Below the pieces are notes generated by a model that saw only the letters and a program-made list of their open reading frames with translations, was not told where the DNA came from and did not search any database. From positions 1,145,580-1,209,579 of the forward strand of contig JBMNNB010000001.1 in the NCBI GenBank assembly GCA_050953725.1: a stretch of 64,000 nucleotides of DNA, read 5' to 3'. Positions within the stretch are counted from its first letter, which is position 1, and each line of letters opens with the position of its first letter. This DNA comes from DTU053 sp012520115. GTDB lineage: Bacteria; Bacillota; Clostridia; Oscillospirales; Acutalibacteraceae. Made by a program: the position numbers and the translations under genes. Shown here piece after piece: positions 7,917 through 16,690 of the stretch.

Positions 7917-8488
7917 ACGATATCAGAATTGAAAAAAAGCTGATGCGGGAGCATTTCAAGCACCTTCGGGCTTCGGTGCCGGACAAGGAAGCAAAGGATT
8001 TGAAGATAAGAAATAAGCTGTCAAATCTATGGGCTTACAGGGACGCAAGGACAGTGTTCACCTATGTATCGATGGGGACAGAGGTGTCGACCATTGAAAT
8101 AATTGAGATGGCGCTGAAGGACTCTAAAAAGGTCGCCGTGCCCTACTGCATTCCGGACACCAGAGATATGAGGTTCTATTACATCAGTTCCTTAGAGGAT
8201 TTGCAGCCGGGCAGCTTCGGGGTGCTTGAACCGAGAACTGACAAATGCGAAGCAGTCCGAGAACACAGCGGAATATGCCTTGTACCGGGGCTTGCCTTTG
8301 ACCGCACGGGTCGGCGCCTCGGCTACGGCAAAGGATATTATGACAGATTTCTCTCAAATTTTAACGGCTGCACCGTCGGACTGACTTATCAAAGCTGCAT
8401 CGCCGATGAATTGCCGTCAGGCAGGTATGATGTGAAGGTGGATGTGGTTATTCATGACGGCGGCTTCTTTACGGCAGACAGCCGTTGA
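7907..8488 (+). CDS. fthC: 5-formyltetrahydrofolate cyclo-ligase
   Basis: Converts 5-formyl-THF to 5,10-methenyl-THF with ATP, rescuing folate from its storage form. The 193-aa protein has the N-terminal Lys/Arg segment that binds phosphate and the hallmark PGLAFDRTGRRLGYGKGYYD (about residues 125-144). It begins inside the DJ-1 gene (10-bp overlap) and is followed by mltG after 28 bp. Confidence 0.9.
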   Translation: MSVNDIRIEKKLMREHFKHLRASVPDKEAKDLKIRNKLSNLWAYRDARTVFTYVSMGTEVSTIEIIEMALKDSKKVAVPYCIPDTRDMRFYYISSLEDLQPGSFGVLEPRTDKCEAVREHSGICLVPGLAFDRTGRRLGYGKGYYDRFLSNFNGCTVGLTYQSCIADELPSGRYDVKVDVVIHDGGFFTADSR

Positions 8489-8516
8489 AGTGCACAATAA
8501 ATGAAGGGATTTGCGT

Positions 8517-9953
8517 ATGAGCGAATTTAACTCAGGAAACAACAAAGATAAGAAAAATGATTACTCTCGCTTTGACGAGCTTTTTCCTGACTTTTCAATT
8601 TCTGACGAACCGAAAACGAAAAGCGGCAATGCACCTAAAGCTGATAGTAAATCCTCTTCTAAGCCGAAATCCAAGCCCGAAAGCACCACGCCGAAGCCGA
8701 GAAACAACAAGGGCATTTATTTTTCCACAGGCCCGGTTAAGAGCAATAACGTCGCACATCAGCAGCAAAGCCAGCAAAAGCGTCAGCCTAACGCAGTCAG
8801 CACCTTTGCAAAGAATATAAGCAAGAATATACCTAAGACTAAGCTGCCGGACAAGAAGAAATTAAGCGAGCTTGCCGCAAGATTTCTGACTATCAAGGTC
8901 GTTTCCATTCTGCTTGTCATCATTCTGGCCTCGGCTACGATTGTAAATATCACGCTTAAGTGCATCAACGATGTACTTGCCATCAGCCGCAAGGAGACAA
9001 TCGTCAGCGTGGAAATCAGCGACAACATGACAACAGACGATATAATCTCCCTGCTGCACGATAAGGGGCTTATCAAGTACAAGCTGTTCTGCTCTTTTGT
9101 CTCCGACTTCCTCGGATATAAGGACACCAAATATATCCCCGGTGCTTATGAGCTGTCGCCCAACATGGGACTTGAGGGTATGCTGAATATACTGAAATCC
9201 GCAAGGACTTCAAACAAGACGGTCACGCTGACCTTCCCCGAGGGCTATACCATAGACCAGATTATTGAGAAGCTCGCCTCATACAATGTCGCCACAAAGG
9301 CGAATCTGTTGAAGGCCTTCGAGGAGCTGAGTTATTACAATAACTTTGATTTTGTCAAGGGAATCAAGAATACGGATGTGCGCTACCGCCTGCTGGAGGG
9401 CTATGTCTATCCCGACACCTATGAATTCTATGTGGGTGAGAACGCCACAAGCGTTGTAAGGCGCTTTTTAACAAACTTCCAGAATAAATGGACGGATGAA
9501 TACGCCGCAAGGCTCAAGGAGCTGAATATGAGCCTTGATGACCTTATTATTCTGGCGTCGATAATCGAAAAGGAGGCCTACGGTACGGAGCAGATGTACC
9601 TTATCTCCTCCGTTCTGCACAACAGGCTTAACGACAAATCGAACCTTTACAGCTACCTCGGCTGCAACGCCACGGGTGATTATATCTCGTCTATCCCCAA
9701 GGATTCGATTTCAAGCTCCGAATTTATGGCGCTGCACAAGCTGTATGACACCTATCAGCACAAGGGTCTGCCCGTGGGACCTATATGCAACCCTGGTGCG
9801 GAGGCCATAAAAGCCGCCCTCTACCCTGCCGATACTGACTATATGTACTTCAGGCACGACAACAAGAGGAATATCTATATGGCTAAAACCGAGGCGGAGC
9901 ATATAGCAAACGGCAAAAAGGTTATGAGGGTCAACAGCGGAGCCGCCTCATAA
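8517..9953 (+). CDS. mltG: Endolytic murein transglycosylase MltG
   Basis: Cleaves nascent glycan strands at the membrane and so sets glycan length. The 478-aa protein has a Ser/Lys/Pro-rich cytoplasmic N-terminus (1-120), one membrane segment (about 122-142), a LysM-like region, then the YceG catalytic domain with LLEGYVYPDTYEF, the catalytic Glu in ASIIEKEAYG and the C-terminal GLPVGPICNPG. ATG 8517 is preferred over TTG 8511 because AAGGG is then 8 bp away. Last gene of the operon. Confidence 0.9.
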   Translation: MSEFNSGNNKDKKNDYSRFDELFPDFSISDEPKTKSGNAPKADSKSSSKPKSKPESTTPKPRNNKGIYFSTGPVKSNNVAHQQQSQQKRQPNAVSTFAKNISKNIPKTKLPDKKKLSELAARFLTIKVVSILLVIILASATIVNITLKCINDVLAISRKETIVSVEISDNMTTDDIISLLHDKGLIKYKLFCSFVSDFLGYKDTKYIPGAYELSPNMGLEGMLNILKSARTSNKTVTLTFPEGYTIDQIIEKLASYNVATKANLLKAFEELSYYNNFDFVKGIKNTDVRYRLLEGYVYPDTYEFYVGENATSVVRRFLTNFQNKWTDEYAARLKELNMSLDDLIILASIIEKEAYGTEQMYLISSVLHNRLNDKSNLYSYLGCNATGDYISSIPKDSISSSEFMALHKLYDTYQHKGLPVGPICNPGAEAIKAALYPADTDYMYFRHDNKRNIYMAKTEAEHIANGKKVMRVNSGAAS

Positions 9954-10048
9954 AAAGCCTCACGAAGCGAGGCGATGCCGCCTGACATTCCTTCTTTCTA
10001 AGTGTTAATTCCACTTATGTGTTAAACTTTTTATGTCCTTCTTGCGAG

Positions 10049-10084
10049 AAAACCTCCTTTTGCTTTGCAGCAAAGGGAGGTTTT
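10049..10084 (+). terminator. mltG operon terminator
   Basis: AAAACCTCC...GGAGGTTTT with an inner TTTGCT/AGCAAA stem; symmetrical, so it may act on both strands. Confidence 0.7.
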
Positions 10085-10107
10085 CTTGTGTATTACAACG
10101 CAAAATG

Positions 10108-10133
10108 GAAGCCGCACAAATCAGTGCGGCTTC
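10108..10133 (-). terminator. Terminator of the GLUG-repeat gene
   Basis: GAAGCCGCAC-tgattt-GTGCGGCTTC, a perfect 10-bp stem directly after the minus-strand stop at 10144; the T-tract is weak. Confidence 0.55.
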
Positions 10134-10143
10134 GGCTCATAGT

Positions 10144-11815
10144 TTAGTGATAAATATTGAACAAGCTCTTGATGAAGTTAAAGATCCTCCTAAGGCAGCT
10201 TAAGAATCTTGCCCAGCAAGAATCGTCTTCTTCCGGCTCTTCGGGTGCTTCGCGCCTCTCAACATTTACCTCGCACGAAGCCGTGAAGCTGCCGTCTTCG
10301 GTGGTTACGGTTATGATTGCAGTGCCTTCGGCGATACCGGTAACAAGACCTGACTGATTTACCGTCGCAACGCTGTCGTCGCTTGAAGACCAGAAAACAG
10401 CCGTATTAGTTGCATCAGCGGGCTCTATTGTCGCTATCAGGACCTCGCTGTCGCCGGCAAATAAATCCAGCACTGATTTGTTAAGTGAAACGCCCGCAAC
10501 AGGTGTTTCGGGAGTAACAGGCGTTAAATCTGACAAGGTGGGATAGGGATAGGAAGCTAACGGGTTGATACTCCAGGTATTTTCAAAATCAAAGCCGACA
10601 TAGCTTTCCTCAAGCTTCATTGCCGAATCTGTCAATGCTGTGCCGTCGGTTTCCGTCGGGTTCACCACGCATGTGTCAAGATAATAGCTGTTTGTCACCG
10701 CACCACTGTTGTCAGTTCCGACAAGGCCGCCGAAATACAATTTGCCTTCAACCGTACCGATATTATAGCAGTTTGATATCGGGTTGCCTGCGAGTCCTGC
10801 GATACCACCGCAATTAAATATGCATACAATCGAGCCGGTGTTGTAGCAGTCTGTTATAGTGCATGAGGAGCCGCAGCCGCCGGCCACGCCTCCGGAAGCG
10901 CCGATGCCGGAAATCGAGCCGGTGTTAAAGCAGCCGCTTATTGGACCGTTTATAATAAGACCAAGTATGCCGCCGAGAGTCGTACTGCCCGAAACTGCAC
11001 CGGTGTTATAGCAGTCTGATACATTACCGCTGTAATAATATCCTACCAACAACCGTGCCGGTATTATAGGAGTCTGTCACCAGGGAGTAGATTTCGTTAT
11101 ATCCGACGATACCGCCCACATATGAATTGCCTGAAACAGCGCCGGTGTTGCGGCAGAACGTGACTGTTTCGTTGTTTTCACCGATTATGCCGCCGACTTC
11201 AGAATTGCCGATAACCGTACCGCTGAAAGAGCAGTTTGAAACCACACCGGACCAGTTATATCCGACGATGCCGCCGACAAAATCTTTGCCTTTAATATAA
11301 GATGATTCTACACGGACATTAATAATATAGCCGACATAAAGTCTTCCGAATAAGCCCTGATAATCACTTGTGTTGTCAATATATACTCCGTGAATGGCTT
11401 TGCCGCCGCCGTCATAGCGGCCTCCAAAATCATTGGAGCCCGAAATGTATATACCTATCGGCGTCCAGATATTTGCCGTTTCGCCCTCTTTGATACCTGT
11501 AATCACACCGCTCGAATCCGTTTCAAATACATCAGAGGGGTTCAGAACAATATCATCAGTCTGAAGGAAATACTTGCCTGAGGAATAATTACTAAAAGTA
11601 GCTGCATTTACGGAAAGCTGCGCTAAGTCCTCAGCTGTTGCAATTATAAACGGGTCGCTCTGGGTACCGGAACCGCCTGAATATGCAGCATTTTGATTTG
11701 CCTCAGGCATTACGCCGTCCCATACCCCGTCTGCCGACAGTGCTGAAATCGGCACGACTGCGAGTATCAACGCAACCGCCATTAAAATTGCCAACAATTT
11801 TTTACTTTTTACCAC
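10144..11815 (-). pseudogene. GLUG-repeat/Big2 secreted surface protein, frameshifted
   Basis: Two overlapping frames make one protein. The upstream frame (11815-11024, GTG start behind GAGGGAG) carries a signal peptide (ISALSADG) and GLUG repeats (VGGIVGYN...NTGAVSG). The downstream frame (about 11052-10144) resumes with VGYYYSGNVSDCYNTG, further GLUG repeats, a Big2 domain (VSLNKSVLDLFAGDS...) and a tail ending FNFIKSLFNIYH. The repeat period suggests that about 23 nt is missing at the junction near 11040, so this is a deletion in the gene or a sequence error rather than programmed shifting; no slippery run is present. Probably an exported adhesin-like protein with no LPXTG. Confidence 0.75.
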
Positions 11816-11978
11816 ATATATACTCCCTCTGTATTTTATTTGCTATGAAGTAACTTTATGGAAAAAGACTAACATGTTTTTTCTGACATGATAATATAAC
11901 TTAAGAAAAAAAATGGAATTTTTTTGAAAATAGTCGATTTTTCGATTCTTATGTATACTAAATTGCATTAAACAGACA

Positions 11979-12003
11979 AAGGCCGGGCAAAAAGCCCGAC
12001 CTT
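11979..12003 (-). terminator. Terminator of the small membrane protein gene
   Basis: AAGGTCGGGC-ttttt-GCCCGGCCTT on the minus strand, 23 bp past the stop at 12026. Confidence 0.7.
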
Positions 12004-12025
12004 TTGTCGTTAAGCGGAGAATCAA

Positions 12026-12265
12026 TTATGCCACATATCTTCCGATTACATCATCGTCAGGAATTTCAGGCACATACCTGCTTCTTTCAATGAATTCGGC
12101 TCTTTTAAGCTCGGCCTTGTGTCTTTTGCTGAGATTGAGGCGTCTGAGGAAATTCCTCAATACCCTGTCCTCAAAATCGATAACCTTCTCTTCATATATA
12201 AAGCCAAGGATTATTAAAAGCACTGCCGCAATTTCCAGTGTTGTTACCAATGCAAAATTAAACAT
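12026..12265 (-). CDS. SOS-boxed small single-pass membrane protein
   Basis: 79 aa. Residues 3-24 form one membrane helix (FALVTTLEIAAVLLIILGFIY). The rest is strongly basic then acidic (RVLRNFLRRLNLSKRHK...), which by the positive-inside rule puts the C-terminus in the cytoplasm. ATG 12265 is chosen because CGGAGG lies 7 bp upstream. A consensus promoter flanked by two LexA-type boxes stands just upstream, so expression is probably SOS-induced. Small SOS membrane proteins elsewhere (YneA, SosA, SidA) halt division; those of Firmicutes mostly face outward, so homology is not claimed. Confidence 0.65.
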   Translation of the reverse strand: MFNFALVTTLEIAAVLLIILGFIYEEKVIDFEDRVLRNFLRRLNLSKRHKAELKRAEFIERSRYVPEIPDDDVIGRYVA

Positions 12266-12289
12266 ATACATTCCTCCGTTCAGAGTGGT

Positions 12290-12301
12290 GAACATTTGTT
12301 T
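12290..12301. promoter_or_regulatory. LexA box 1
   Basis: GAACATTTGTTT fits the GAAC-N4-GTTY pattern known for LexA in Gram-positive bacteria. It lies about 10 bp downstream of the -10, around the transcription start. Confidence 0.65.
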
Positions 12302-12311
12302 TGTTAAGTTC

Positions 12312-12340
12312 AGTATACAGACTTTTCATCGACCTGTCAA
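12312..12340 (-). promoter_or_regulatory. Promoter of the small membrane protein
   Basis: Minus strand TTGACA (12335-12340), 17 bp, TATACT (12312-12317). Confidence 0.75.
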
Positions 12341-12351
12341 TACAAATGTTC
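12340..12351. promoter_or_regulatory. LexA box 2 (weaker)
   Basis: ATACAAATGTTC, followed by G. It shares the 10-mer ACAAATGTTC with box 1 in inverted orientation and overlaps the -35. One half-site is intact, the other has two mismatches. Confidence 0.5.
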
Positions 12352-12423
12352 GGTTTTTTCGACAATCAATATACGATTAAAGGGACTTTACCGCCGAACA
12401 ATGATGAAATTTAATAGGGAAAT

Positions 12424-12443
12424 TTATCCTGTCAACAGGATAA
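12424..12443. promoter_or_regulatory. Palindrome over a possible second promoter
   Basis: TTATCCTGT-ca-ACAGGATAA, a perfect 9+9 dyad. On the minus strand it contains TTGACA (12430-12435), a possible -35 with TAAATT 16 bp on, upstream of the SOS promoter. Looks like an operator; the regulator is unknown. Confidence 0.4.
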
Positions 12444-12446
12444 TAA

Positions 12447-12460
12447 CACAATATATTGTG
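12447..12460. repeat. 14-bp palindrome
   Basis: CACAATATATTGTG, a perfect dyad adjoining the previous palindrome. Confidence 0.4.
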
Positions 12461-12510
12461 CTTGTCAAGAGTTAATATACTACCTAATGTGTCGAATCTT
12501 GCGAAAAAGA

Positions 12511-12537
12511 AAAAACGGGCCGATTGAGCCCGTTTTT
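12511..12537 (-). terminator. Terminator of the HAD phosphatase gene
   Basis: AAAAACGGGC-tcaatcg-GCCCGTTTTTTC on the minus strand, 25 bp after the stop at 12562; symmetrical with T-run also on plus. Confidence 0.8.
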
Positions 12538-12561
12538 GCTTGATGTTCTTTTTTTGTTCGG

Positions 12562-13233
12562 TTATACGGTCGAATTAATCTTTTTTGCTTCCACTCTGAG
12601 AATATCCGAGGGGATTTCGGCGAAGGCTGTTGCGCCCTCTTTGATAAGGACGGACTTTTCTCTGAAGCCCCAGAGAACGGCTATCATTCTGAGGTCTGAA
12701 TTCAAGGCGGTCTTGACATCAACCTCAGAGTCGCCGATATAGATAGCTTCGTCCGCTGTCACTGAGAGCTCCTCTAAGGTCTTAAAAACGGGGGCTGAGT
12801 CGGGCTTTAGGGGCAATCCTTCCCTGTCGCCGACTATTGTATCAAAGGCATCGCCGAAGAAGTGGGTGCAAATCCTTATTGCCTCTGCTTCGTTCTTATT
12901 TGTCACGACAGCAAGGCGCAGTCCCTTGTCCTTCAATGCGCTTACAAGCTCCCTTATGCCCTCATAGGGGGCGGTTTTTACAAGGGAATGCTTTGAATAA
13001 TAGCTTATCATTTCGGCTGTGCAGGCCGTGACCGTTTCGGGCTCGGTACCTGCGGGCAGGCCTCTTTCCACAAGCTTGCCGAGGCCGTTGCCCACAAAGC
13101 GCTTGACCTCGTCATAGGTTCTTGTCATATAGCCTCTGCTTTCGAGGACATGGTTTAAGCTGTCCTTCAAGTCCTCAATCGTGTCAATAAGGGTTCCGTC
13201 CAAATCAAAAATTACCGCTTTAACTGCCTTCAT
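12562..13233 (-). CDS. HAD-family phosphatase, phosphoglycolate phosphatase-like
   Basis: 223 aa, HAD subfamily IA. Motif I is FDLDGTLIDT (about residues 9-18) with both catalytic Asp, motif II VVTNK, motif III Lys in GLPLKPDSAP and motif IV YIGDSEVDV. This pattern is that of Gph/PpaX-type phosphatases, which remove 2-phosphoglycolate (from DNA 3' end repair) or pyrophosphate. It starts 1 bp after the uvrC stop, so coupling with a DNA repair gene favours phosphoglycolate, but that is inference. Confidence 0.8.
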   Translation of the reverse strand: MKAVKAVIFDLDGTLIDTIEDLKDSLNHVLESRGYMTRTYDEVKRFVGNGLGKLVERGLPAGTEPETVTACTAEMISYYSKHSLVKTAPYEGIRELVSALKDKGLRLAVVTNKNEAEAIRICTHFFGDAFDTIVGDREGLPLKPDSAPVFKTLEELSVTADEAIYIGDSEVDVKTALNSDLRMIAVLWGFREKSVLIKEGATAFAEIPSDILRVEAKKINSTV

Positions 13234-13234
13234 A

Positions 13235-15061
13235 TTATCTCCAGTGATTATATATTTTCTGAGCCAGAGCCTTGCTGATGCCCTTGACGCTTGCTAATTC
13301 TTCAATACTTGCCTTTGAGATTCTGTCGATAGTCTTAAATTCCTTTAAAAGCTGCGTTGCTCTCTCCCTGCCGATGCCCTCAATCTGCATAAGCGTCAGG
13401 CACTTTGAGGCAAGGGTGTTGCGCTTGTGGTGATATTCTACGGCGAATCTGTGCACTTCGTTCTGAATCTCGGTTATCAGCCTGAACACCCTGCGCTTTG
13501 AGTCAATAGTTATTTCATCCCCGTCGTCGGTCATTGCCCTTGTGCGGTGGCGGTTGTCCTTAACCATGCCGAAAACAGGGATGTCGGCAAAGGGCGAATT
13601 CCTCAATACCTGCCTTACAGCCTTGACCTGACCGACTCCGCCGTCGATGAGGATGATGTCGGGCTTAATGCCGAAGGTGTTTTCGCTGTTCTTATGCTTT
13701 TCGTACTCGCCTATTCGCCGCTCTAATACCTCCGCCATGGAGCGGTAGTCGTCCTGACCCTCAAAGCCCTTAATAATAAAGCGTCTGTATGCGCTCTTAT
13801 AGGGCTTCGCATTCCTGAACACAACCATTCCGCCTACATTGTTTTTTCCCGCCGTGTGGGAAATATCATAGGCCTCTATATATTCGGGCAGCTTTTTAAG
13901 GCCGACTATCTGCATAAGCTCCTCTAAGACGCTGACCTCGTTGCTCTGTCTGCCGATTCTCAAGGACAGCTTTTCGAGGGCGTTCTTACGGCAAATCTCC
14001 ACAAGCTCCTTCTGCTCGCCCTTTACGGGGATATTGATTCTGACCCCGCCGCCCCGTTTTTCTCTGAGCCATTCCTTTAAAAGCTCCTCGTCCTCAATCT
14101 CGCCGTCAAGGGTGATTATTGGCGGGACGTCGGTTCTTATCTCATAATAGCTGAGGATGAAGTGGGCACGGGCATAGGGCATATCCTCGTCGGATTCGAT
14201 GAAAAAGTGTTCGGAATCGGTAATATTGCCGTCCCTGAAGCGCAGCACCGCAAAGCAGGTTATCTCGCCCGCAGTTGCGGCTGCGATGATGTCCTGATTC
14301 TTTACCTTTTGCGCAACGACCCTCTGGGAGCGGCCTATTTTATCTATGGCGTTTATTCTGTCCCGCAGCTTTGCCGCCTTTTCAAATTCGAGGTTTTCCG
14401 CCGCTTCGTTCATTTGAGCCAAAAGCTCCTGCTTTGTGGCGGCTCCGCCCTGCTCGATAAAGCGCAGTGCGCCGCTTACGGCTTCTTCATATTCATTAAG
14501 TGAAACCTTTCCGGCGCAGGGGGCGCTGCAAAGATTAATAAAGTAATTAAGGCAGGGCCTTGATTTGCCGATGTCCCTCGGAAACTCCTTACCGCAGGAC
14601 GGCAGCTTGTAAATCCTCAGTGCCTGCTCCACCGCATTCATTACATAGCCTGAGCCCGTGAAGGGGCCGATGTAGCGTGCGCCGTCGCTGCCCTTTTGCT
14701 TAACGGCGCTTATTTTTGACCAGGGCGGAGGGGTTACTTTTATATAGCTGTAGCCCTTATCGTCCTTTAAAAGTATATTGTACTTAGGCTTGTGCTGCTT
14801 TATGAGGGAGCATTCGAGAAGCAGGGCTTCAAACTCGCTCTGGACGACTATAAAGTCGAAGTCCTTTACATTCTCGACCATTTTTCTGACCTTTTCGGTG
14901 TGATTGTTCTGGGAGCCGAAATAGGTCGTCACACGGTTTTTGAGGCTTTTTGCCTTTCCGACATAGATGACCTTGCCGGCGGAGTCCTTCATAATATAGA
15001 CTCCCGGCTGCTGCGGCAGGCTTAAAGCCTTGTCATGTAAAGCCTTTAATCTTCCGTCCAT
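13235..15061 (-). CDS. uvrC: Excinuclease ABC subunit C
   Basis: Makes both incisions in nucleotide excision repair with UvrA and UvrB. The 608-aa protein has in order the GIY-YIG nuclease (PGVYIMKD...VIYVGKAKSL), a UVR motif (MNEAAENLEFEKAAKLRDRI, about 205-225), the RNase H-like endonuclease domain (IDGGVGQV, catalytic Asp) and C-terminal helix-hairpin-helix repeats. GGAGGAAGC immediately precedes the ATG at 15061; the upstream in-frame ATG at 15118 would lie inside the ptsH terminator. HAD phosphatase follows directly. Confidence 0.95.
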   Translation of the reverse strand: MDGRLKALHDKALSLPQQPGVYIMKDSAGKVIYVGKAKSLKNRVTTYFGSQNNHTEKVRKMVENVKDFDFIVVQSEFEALLLECSLIKQHKPKYNILLKDDKGYSYIKVTPPPWSKISAVKQKGSDGARYIGPFTGSGYVMNAVEQALRIYKLPSCGKEFPRDIGKSRPCLNYFINLCSAPCAGKVSLNEYEEAVSGALRFIEQGGAATKQELLAQMNEAAENLEFEKAAKLRDRINAIDKIGRSQRVVAQKVKNQDIIAAATAGEITCFAVLRFRDGNITDSEHFFIESDEDMPYARAHFILSYYEIRTDVPPIITLDGEIEDEELLKEWLREKRGGGVRINIPVKGEQKELVEICRKNALEKLSLRIGRQSNEVSVLEELMQIVGLKKLPEYIEAYDISHTAGKNNVGGMVVFRNAKPYKSAYRRFIIKGFEGQDDYRSMAEVLERRIGEYEKHKNSENTFGIKPDIILIDGGVGQVKAVRQVLRNSPFADIPVFGMVKDNRHRTRAMTDDGDEITIDSKRRVFRLITEIQNEVHRFAVEYHHKRNTLASKCLTLMQIEGIGRERATQLLKEFKTIDRISKASIEELASVKGISKALAQKIYNHWR

Positions 15062-15084
15062 GCTTCCTCCGTGATTGTCTCTAA

Positions 15085-15116
15085 CAAAAAAAGGCATCGG
15101 AGTATCCTCCGACGCC
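15085..15116 (-). terminator. ptsH terminator
   Basis: GGCGTCGGAG-gata-CTCCGATGCC followed by TTTTTTT on the minus strand, between ptsH and uvrC. Confidence 0.85.
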
Positions 15117-15132
15117 ACACTATAAGCATTTA

Positions 15133-15396
15133 TTATTCAGCAAAACCGGATTCAACAAGCTTGGCCAGTTCAATGACAGCTTTTTCCTCATCGGGACCGC
15201 CGGCAATAATCTTTATCGGAGTGCCACCCATTATACCAAGAGAAAGAACACCTAAAAGACTTTTAGCGTTGGCACGGCGTTCGTCTTTTTCAACCCATAT
15301 GGACGACTTAAACTCATTGGCCTTTTGAATAAAAAATGTAGCCGGACGGGCATGAAGGCCGACCTGGTTCTGCACTACAACATCTTTGACGTACAT
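15133..15396 (-). CDS. ptsH: Phosphocarrier protein HPr
   Basis: 87 aa. The phosphorylated His is in GLHARPA (about residues 14-20), and the regulatory Ser of Gram-positive HPr is in AKSLLGVLSLG. It passes phosphate from enzyme I to sugar-specific EII proteins and, when Ser-phosphorylated, serves CcpA control. The start at 15396 has GGGAG 8 bp upstream. It is a lone gene with its own promoter and terminator, not in a ptsHI operon. Confidence 0.9.
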   Translation of the reverse strand: MYVKDVVVQNQVGLHARPATFFIQKANEFKSSIWVEKDERRANAKSLLGVLSLGIMGGTPIKIIAGGPDEEKAVIELAKLVESGFAE

Positions 15397-15442
15397 ATAC
15401 GTATATCTCCCAATCAAAAGTTATTCTTTCACACTCTTAAAT

Positions 15443-15470
15443 ATTATATCACAAAAAACTGAATCGTCAA
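15443..15470 (-). promoter_or_regulatory. ptsH promoter
   Basis: Minus strand TTGACG (15465-15470), 16 bp, TATAAT (15443-15448). Confidence 0.7.
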
Positions 15471-15595
15471 CGGTTGTCCTGCGATATAAACACTGTCAGA
15501 CTATTTTTTAGATGCAATACCAAAGCGGGGTATTGCGGAATTTAACTATTTGTGCAAATTGACAATGATATTCTCTTGATTTTTCCTTGCAGGAC

Positions 15596-16567
15596 TTAAT
15601 TGGTCAGAGTGTGATGAACGGGAACTGTTTCGGGAACTATCGGTGCGAAGGTATATCCGGCGTCTCTGAATATCTCGATAATTTTGGGCAGAGCCTCTAA
15701 GGTGGTCTTTTTCGCACCTGCATCATGCATCAGCATTACCAGATCTCCCGACACCTTTAAGGCCGTATCGACCGCCGTGTTGATAATCTGGTTTACGCTT
15801 AAATCGTTTGATGTACCGTCGCCGTTTGTGCAATTCCAGTCAAAATATGTATAGCCCTTTTCCTGAACCATACCTGTCAGCTTTGTCATAATGCCCGGAT
15901 TGAAACTGCTGGTTTTGTTGCTGCTGCCGCCCGGGAAACGGATAACCTTGGATACTACGCCCGTCTTTTCCTCGACTAACTTTGAAATCTCATCAAGGTC
16001 TTTGAAGAAATTATCCTCTGAGGCGTAAATATACTTGTAATTATGCGAATATGTATGAAGGCCGATTGTATGTCCCCTTTCGACAATCATAGGCAGGTAT
16101 TTATGTATGGTGCCCTTGCCGATTACGAAGAAGGTTGCCTTTACATTATATTTGTCAAGCACGTCCAGAAATTTGGGCGTGAGGCTTGAAGGGCCGTCAT
16201 CAAAGGTCAGGTATATCTTCTTACCCTTACCGTTAAGCTTTGCTATCTTAGCGGCAAGATTTGCGCTGTAATTATTATCGCCCGACGGCTTTGGCTGACT
16301 CGGCTTCTGGGTGGCGGGGGGCGGTGCCTTGGTCGTCGTTTCAGTCGTCGGTTGTGTAGTAGGCAGCTCTGTCGTGGGCTCGGTTGCAGGCTCGGAAATA
16401 TTACCGCCTACTGCTTCGGTCTGAACGGGAGCCTGCGGTGTTGTAAGCTCCTTTTCAAGCAGCATGTTATTAATCTGCATGTAAAGAAATACGCATGCGG
16501 CGATTGCCACGGCCACACAAAGCACGATGAGAATGGTAAGTGTTCTTTTTTTCATTTCTTTTTTCAT
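15596..16567 (-). CDS. Membrane-anchored polysaccharide deacetylase (NodB domain)
   Basis: 323 aa. An N-terminal membrane anchor (about 8-30), a Thr/Pro-rich linker with many TTEPTT-like units (about 45-95), then the carbohydrate esterase 4 domain. Motifs: TFDDGPS (catalytic base and metal Asp), HTYSH (metal His pair), RFPGGSS and LMHDAG. It removes acetyl groups from cell-wall sugars, most likely peptidoglycan GlcNAc or MurNAc, outside the membrane. Monocistronic, with its own promoter. Confidence 0.85.
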   Translation of the reverse strand: MKKEMKKRTLTILIVLCVAVAIAACVFLYMQINNMLLEKELTTPQAPVQTEAVGGNISEPATEPTTELPTTQPTTETTTKAPPPATQKPSQPKPSGDNNYSANLAAKIAKLNGKGKKIYLTFDDGPSSLTPKFLDVLDKYNVKATFFVIGKGTIHKYLPMIVERGHTIGLHTYSHNYKYIYASEDNFFKDLDEISKLVEEKTGVVSKVIRFPGGSSNKTSSFNPGIMTKLTGMVQEKGYTYFDWNCTNGDGTSNDLSVNQIINTAVDTALKVSGDLVMLMHDAGAKKTTLEALPKIIEIFRDAGYTFAPIVPETVPVHHTLTN

Positions 16568-16597
16568 TATTGTACCTGCCCTAAAGATTTCACATTA

Positions 16598-16626
16598 AGT
16601 GTATCGCATATATTATTTCAAATCAA
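16598..16626 (-). promoter_or_regulatory. Polysaccharide deacetylase promoter
   Basis: Minus strand TTGATT (16621-16626), 17 bp, TACACT (16598-16603). Confidence 0.45.
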
Positions 16627-16690
16627 TGAAAATGTGGTAACAAAGATTTACAATTTTCGAGATTTATACACTTCCGGCAGGCTTAGAAAT

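Noticed and set aside
11024..11052. Programmed frameshift in the GLUG gene
   Set aside because: No slippery heptamer, stop-adjacent Shine-Dalgarno or downstream structure is evident, and the repeat spacing shows missing sequence.
15512..15534. GCAATACC/GGTATTGC inverted repeat after the polysaccharide deacetylase gene
   Set aside because: No T-tract on either strand, so not called as a terminator; no other role supported.
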